Part shown: piece by piece, positions 14,741-17,906 of the stretch
Position numbering within the stretch: the first letter of the stretch is position 1
How the letters are laid out: each line of letters opens with the position of its first letter
NCBI GenBank assembly: GCA_007120055.1
Contig: SKOL01000381.1
Location: forward strand, 1 to 17,906
From: Anaerobacillus sp.
Lineage (GTDB): Bacteria > Bacillota > Bacilli > Bacillales_H > Anaerobacillaceae
DNA: 17,906 nt
Direction of reading: 5' to 3'
Notes under the pieces: model-generated
What the model saw: only the letters and a program-made list of their open reading frames with translations
What the model was told of the DNA's origin: nothing
Databases searched by the model: none
Made by a program: the position numbers and the translations under genes

Positions 14741-14863
14741 AAGGGAGTGCCCCAAAAGTGTCTGACACCACGCGTTACTACTAAATATAGAGGTATAGAT
14801 TTAACATCCGTCTATATTTTCGTACCTAACAGTGCCTGACACTTTGTTTTGGGACAGCCCCTT
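14741..14863. repeat. Large imperfect palindrome, GTGTC/GACAC repeat family; likely terminator of the usp gene
   Basis: The arm 14741-14768 (AAGGGAGTGCCCC, then AGTGTCTGACAC) pairs imperfectly with 14832-14863 (GTGCCTGACACTTTG, then GGGACAGCCCCTT). A nested stem AAATATAGA/TCTATATTT (14783-14791, 14811-14819) lies inside. It begins 7 bases after the stress protein stop, and on the minus strand the far arm ends in TTTTTTTGCC, so it can act as a terminator. Its arm words also occur in the hairpin at 8963-9013, which marks it as a dispersed intergenic element. Confidence 0.65.
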
Positions 14864-14870
14864 CATGCTG

Positions 14871-15293
14871 CTACTTTACGATCATCACAGGACAATTTAC
14901 TCTTTTAGCGACTTTATGACTCACGCTCCCTAACACCATTTCTTGAAGGGAGTTTAGACCACGACTACCAATGACCACTAAATCAAATTCATTTTCATTT
15001 GCATACTTAACAATCGATGGACCAGCTTCTCCGTGGATGATGTGAAACTGATGATCTACCTCTTCTTTAATAAGCATTTCTTCAATAGGACGGAGCTTTG
15101 CTTTTCTTTGCGCTGTAATCGTTTTAGCATCAAAGTGACTTAATACGTCAGCCTTAGATGTTGAGCCATCAATCACATAAACAATATGTATTTCACTTTT
15201 TTCATTCGACTTCGCGATTGCTAATGCATTTTCAGCTGCTCTAACAGAGTGCTTTGAGCCATCGGCTGCCAATAAAATTTTCGTAAACATCAT
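14871..15293 (-). CDS. Universal stress protein, UspA family
   Basis: A 140-residue cytoplasmic protein with the single-domain UspA fold. The N-terminal KILLAADGSKHSVRAAENAL holds the conserved Asp of the nucleotide site. The C-terminal VVIGSRGLNSLQEMVLGSVSHKVAKRVNCPVMIVK carries the G-x2-G-x9-G-S pattern of ATP-binding members. I choose the ATG at 15293 because the GAGAGG ribosome binding site lies 9 bases upstream; the ATG at 15302 directly abuts that site. It lies between the prkA fragment, whose terminator separates them, and the signal peptidase gene, with the large palindrome as its own terminator. Its role is general stress adaptation; the specific signal is unknown. Confidence 0.9.
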   Translation of the reverse strand: MMFTKILLAADGSKHSVRAAENALAIAKSNEKSEIHIVYVIDGSTSKADVLSHFDAKTITAQRKAKLRPIEEMLIKEEVDHQFHIIHGEAGPSIVKYANENEFDLVVIGSRGLNSLQEMVLGSVSHKVAKRVNCPVMIVK

Positions 15294-15373
15294 AATCCCC
15301 ATCCTCTCTTCTCTAGTATAATAAATCTAGCTACTTTTGTATTGGAATAATAGAAAGTTTCCAAGGTTTGTAA

Positions 15374-15420
15374 CAAATAGCGGCAGCTTCCTACTCGGAG
15401 TAGGAACAGCTGCCGCTTCT
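15374..15420. terminator. Strong terminator behind prkA
   Basis: AGCGGCAGCT (15379-15388) pairs with AGCTGCCGCT (15408-15417), and the inner TTCCTAC/GTAGGAA extends the stem with one bulged base. It begins right after the prkA stop codon; the minus-strand tail is ATTTGTTAC. This is a well-formed GC-rich stem and shows the 3' end of prkA is the natural one. Confidence 0.8.
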
Positions 15421-15422
15421 TA

Positions 15423-16484
15423 CTAACGGTTTAGTAAACTACCAACATAACGGAGGAGTTCATTGGCTGATACGGAATTGTAGCCGTATTGATCAATGAG
15501 TCTTGCTATCACTTCATTAACCTTCTTGAGCTGATTTTCATCTGGTGTTTTTGTCGACGTTGTAATTTTGACGACGTCTTTAAGATCAGCAAACAATTTC
15601 TTTTGAATTGCTTCTCTTAAGCGCTCGTGTGATTGGTAATCAAATCGCTTTCCTTTACGCGCGTATGCAGAAATTCGAATCAATATTTCTTCGCGGAAAG
15701 CTTTCTTCGCATTTTCAGAAATACCGATTTGTTCTTCAATCGAACGCATAAGCTTTTCGTCTGGATTCATCTCGTCCCCAGTTAATGGGTCACGTAGTTT
15801 ATTTTTATTACAATAGGCTTCAACATTATCTAAATAGTTATCCATAAGTGTTTTCGCAGACTCTTCATACGAATAAACAAACGCCTTTTGGACTTCTTTT
15901 TTAGCAATTTCGTCGTATTCTTTTCTTGCTACAGAAATAAAGTTAATATATCGTTCCCGATCTTCTTTGGAAATAGAAGCATGTTGATCCAATCCTTCTT
16001 TAATAGAGCGTAAAACATCTAACGCATTAATCGACGTTAATTCTTTGCGAATTATTGCCGAGGAAATACGATTTATGACATAACGTGGGTCGATTCCTGT
16101 CATTCCCTCATCTTGGTATTCATTTTTCAGTTCCTTAACGTCTTGAGTATTGAATCCTTCGACAATTTCCCCATCGTAAAGCTTCATTTTTTTGAGGATA
16201 TCTACCCCTTGCTTCTTAGATTCTTTCAATCTCGTAAGGACAGTAAAGATCGCTGCGACCTTTAAGGCATGTGGTGCTATATGCACATCGGCAATATCAC
16301 TATCTCTAATCATTTTTTGATAGATTTTTTCTTCTTCCGTCACTCTTAAGTTGTAAGGAACCGGCATGACGATAATTCTTGAATGTAGGGCCTCATTTTT
16401 CTTATTTGAAATGAACGATTTATACTCCGCTTCATTCGTGTGTGCGACAATCATTTCGTCTGCAGTAAATGATGCAAACAAAAA
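15423..16484 (-). pseudogene. prkA: 5'-truncated prkA (C-terminal part of PrkA/YeaG serine protein kinase)
   Basis: About 352 codons matching the C-terminal part of PrkA, which is about 630 residues in B. subtilis. The fragment starts at the sensor-1 region (ADEMIVAHTNEAEYKSF) of the AAA+ domain, continues through IIVMPVPYNLRVTEEEKIYQKMI and HIAPHALKVAAIFTVLTRL, and holds the whole PrkA C-terminal domain to the natural stop. The first roughly 275 residues, including Walker A and B, are absent. Homology stops at about 16484, and an in-frame TAA lies at 16497-16499. The only start available is a TTG with no ribosome binding site, so it is probably not translated. The reading frame has no internal stops or frameshifts, so the break is recent, or the 5' half exists elsewhere. 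The partner gene yhbH is intact nearby. Confidence 0.85.
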
Positions 16485-16518
16485 ATCTGAATAGTTTTAA
16501 GATTATACTTACATATAA

Positions 16519-16571
16519 TTAAAGCACTCTCAGGGTGAGATTTTAACCCGAGAGTGCTTATTTTGTTTTCT
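16519..16571 (+). terminator. Hairpin beside the prkA break
   Basis: AAGCACTCTC (16522-16531) pairs with GAGAGTGCTT (16550-16559), and GGGT/ACCC extends the stem past one bulged A, with a 9-base loop. T-rich sequence follows on the plus strand, with a weaker T-run on the minus strand. No gene is left that it would obviously terminate, so it may be a remnant of whatever flanked the breakpoint. From here to 16770 the DNA is very AT-rich with no gene I can support. Confidence 0.55.
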
Positions 16572-16773
16572 AGATTTCTAAATCAAAATTTCGCGCAATT
16601 TATTTAACAAAACCGTTTTTATCAGCTATTTAGTTTTGGAATGTCTTATTTCCAGTATATTAATCTTATAAGCTGTTTTTCCTATTATTTTACAATTAAT
16701 CTACGTTGTCTTATAAATGAGAGTATTTTATTAAGCTTAGTTTTCATCTTATAAAGAAAAGCGATCAAATTAT

Positions 16774-16802
16774 TTGAACATCTTTTTATGGTAAAATAAA
16801 AT
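16774..16802 (+). promoter_or_regulatory. Candidate sigma-A promoter of the fic gene
   Basis: TTGAAC (16774-16779), 17 bases, then TAAAAT (16797-16802). The -10 differs from consensus at one base and the -35 at two. It gives a leader of about 120 nt to the preferred start. Confidence 0.4.
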
Positions 16803-16927
16803 TACAACATTTCCAATATTGATTGTTAATAAAAGAAGGATAAATTCACGTTTTTGTTTAATTATTGTAACTAATGAAGTCAACAAACGCTCAAAATACA
16901 TACATTAACATTTGTGGGGTGAGAGAA

Positions 16928-17671
16928 TTGTTTGAACAAATCGATCTAAAAAAAGCTCTTCTAGATTCTAATCGGCCTATCCCAAGGTATACATTAAAAA
17001 GTTTACGCGAAAAGTTATTACTCGAATGGACATATAATTCTAATGCCATTGAAGGAAACACCTTAACAATAAATGAAACGAAAGTTGTTTTAGAAGGTAT
17101 TACCGTTGGCGGTAAAACGATGCGTGAACATTTAGAAGTTATTAACCACCGTGATGCAATTGCATATGTAGAGGAAATCGTACAAAAAAATGATTCCTTA
17201 TCAGAATGGCAAATAAAAAACTTACATCGATTAGTACTAAAAGGAATTGATGACGAGTATGCAGGTGTATATCGAGATCAACAAGTTTTTATTGCAGGAG
17301 CGAAACATACACCACCAGCCCCAGTACTTATTAAGGAAAAAATGGAACAATTAATGGCTTGGTATCAACAAGAAGCTCCACATTTACATCCTGTTAAACG
17401 CGGAGCTCTGTTACATGCAATATTTGTAGGAATCCACCCTTTCATTGACGGCAATGGGCGAACTTCGCGCTTATTATTAAATTTAGAGTTAATGAAAAAT
17501 GGTTTTCCACCTATTATTATTAAAGTAGAAAACCGCATTGCTTATTACGAAGCATTAGATAAAGCACATACACAAAATGATTATGGAGATTTTATACAAT
17601 TAGTCTTAAAAGAAGTAAACGATTCATTAACCCTATATTTAAGTGCATTAAACATTGACGAAAATCTTTAA
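16928..17671 (+). CDS. Fic-domain AMP-transferase with N-terminal self-inhibitory helix
   Basis: A 247-residue protein that, by family, transfers AMP (or another phosphate-containing group) to hydroxyl side chains of target proteins. The Fic core motif HPFIDGNGRTSR (residues 170-181) is complete, with catalytic His, acidic residue, anion-hole GNG and Arg. The inhibitory motif S-x3-E-G lies at residues 38-43 (SNAIEGN), making it a class II, self-inhibited Fic protein with no separate antitoxin. The flap region is near QVFIAGAKHTPP. I choose TTG at 16928 because GGGGTGAG lies 5 bases upstream and the product then begins FEQIDLKKALLDS; an in-frame ATG at 16874 adds 18 residues but has no ribosome binding site. 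It is the only plus-strand gene here and stands alone. Confidence 0.88.
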   Translation: MFEQIDLKKALLDSNRPIPRYTLKSLREKLLLEWTYNSNAIEGNTLTINETKVVLEGITVGGKTMREHLEVINHRDAIAYVEEIVQKNDSLSEWQIKNLHRLVLKGIDDEYAGVYRDQQVFIAGAKHTPPAPVLIKEKMEQLMAWYQQEAPHLHPVKRGALLHAIFVGIHPFIDGNGRTSRLLLNLELMKNGFPPIIIKVENRIAYYEALDKAHTQNDYGDFIQLVLKEVNDSLTLYLSALNIDENL

Positions 17672-17690
17672 TAAATATTTATTAAAACTA

Positions 17691-17734
17691 AAAAAATGAG
17701 AGCCTAATCCTTAGAAGGACGGCTCTCATTTTTT
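17691..17734. terminator. Bidirectional terminator between fic and the small minus-strand gene
   Basis: AAAAAATGAGAGCC and GGCTCTCATTTTTT form a perfect 14-bp stem with A and T tails, plus an inner CCTT/AAGG. It ends both convergent genes; the minus-strand gene's last codons lie inside the stem. Confidence 0.85.
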
Positions 17735-17892
17735 ATTTGCATTTGTTTGTCTTCAACTAAAAGCTTCGCTAGAAATTGATAAAATGCTGGATCGAAAGTT
17801 CGATTAACCTCAGTTTCTGGCTGAATAATCTCGACATAACCATTTTGTAATTCAATCATTTTTGAACCAGTATGAGCTTTTTCCAAGAGCAT
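17704..17892 (-). CDS. Small hypothetical protein
   Basis: A 62-residue (or slightly shorter) protein I do not recognise. It is mixed polar and hydrophobic, with no signal peptide or membrane segment; it has a beta-like IELQNGYVEIIQPE stretch and a helix-like DPAFYQFLAKLLVEDKQMQ, and ends with a charged tail. A G-rich sequence directly abuts the ATG at 17892; the TTG at 17886 would have better spacing to the same G-run, so the true start is uncertain. It converges on the fic gene and shares its terminator. Reality is supported by the ribosome-binding-like G-run and by the terminator placed right at its end; function is unknown. Confidence 0.5.
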   Translation of the reverse strand: MLLEKAHTGSKMIELQNGYVEIIQPETEVNRTFDPAFYQFLAKLLVEDKQMQIKNESRPSKD

Positions 17893-17906
17893 CCCCCCGA
17901 ATTCTC

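Noticed and set aside
16685..16750. 20-codon minus-strand reading frame starting MKTKLNKILSF
   Set aside because: No ribosome binding site and no context; AT-rich spacers often contain such frames.
1..17906. CRISPR arrays, tRNA/rRNA genes, integrase or transposase genes
   Set aside because: No regularly spaced repeats, no tRNA- or rRNA-like stretches, and no recombinase motifs in any substantial reading frame, despite the island-like junctions.

Overview
The window reads as chromosomal DNA of an endospore-forming, low-GC member of the Bacillaceae. It is AT-rich, has strong Shine-Dalgarno sequences with frequent TTG/GTG starts, Bacillus-type cre and NagR (dre) operators, and the sporulation-associated pair yhbH and prkA. 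The genus cannot be fixed from the sequence. Almost every gene lies on the minus strand; only the Fic gene near the right end is on the plus strand.

Left end (1-1550). A small lipoprotein and a TorD/DmsD-type molybdoenzyme chaperone form a short operon behind a good Fur-family operator. A plus-strand terminator-like structure abuts the torD stop. No molybdoenzyme subunit is present in the window. Positions 1467-1700 hold a second, orphan copy of the 3' end of yhbH with its terminator.

Sugar cluster (1779-12146, all minus). Transcription order is GntR regulator, TIM-barrel sugar isomerase/epimerase, lipoprotein solute-binding protein, two CUT1-type ABC permeases, UPF0309-type SIS-domain isomerase, FGGY kinase, then a second GntR regulator (NagR-like), nagA and nagB. 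The head promoter overlaps a cre box and is followed by a dre-like operator. A second dre-like operator lies in the loop of a terminator hairpin before nagR. The cluster appears to import an amino sugar or derivative, phosphorylate and rearrange it, and feed it through NagA and NagB to fructose-6-phosphate. The transporter ATPase is absent and is probably supplied by a shared MsmX-type protein. The exact substrate is unknown, and the FGGY kinase + SIS protein + TIM-barrel enzyme + NagA/NagB combination is the best candidate here for an undescribed pathway.

Sporulation/stress block (12466-16484, minus). An intact yhbH is followed upstream by a type I signal peptidase with a sigma-B-like promoter, a universal stress protein, and a prkA lacking its 5' half, including the ATP-binding Walker motifs. 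The sugar cluster lies exactly between the two yhbH 3' ends: a 145-bp ungapped match, 12 differences, all synonymous, period 10,910 bp. This suggests that the cluster arrived as an island by recombination at yhbH. The broken prkA shows a second rearrangement a few kb away.

Right end (16500-17906). A non-coding stretch with a hairpin precedes a self-inhibited Fic AMP-transferase (plus), then a bidirectional terminator and a small unknown protein (minus). Members of a hairpin repeat family sit at 8963-9013 and 14741-14863.
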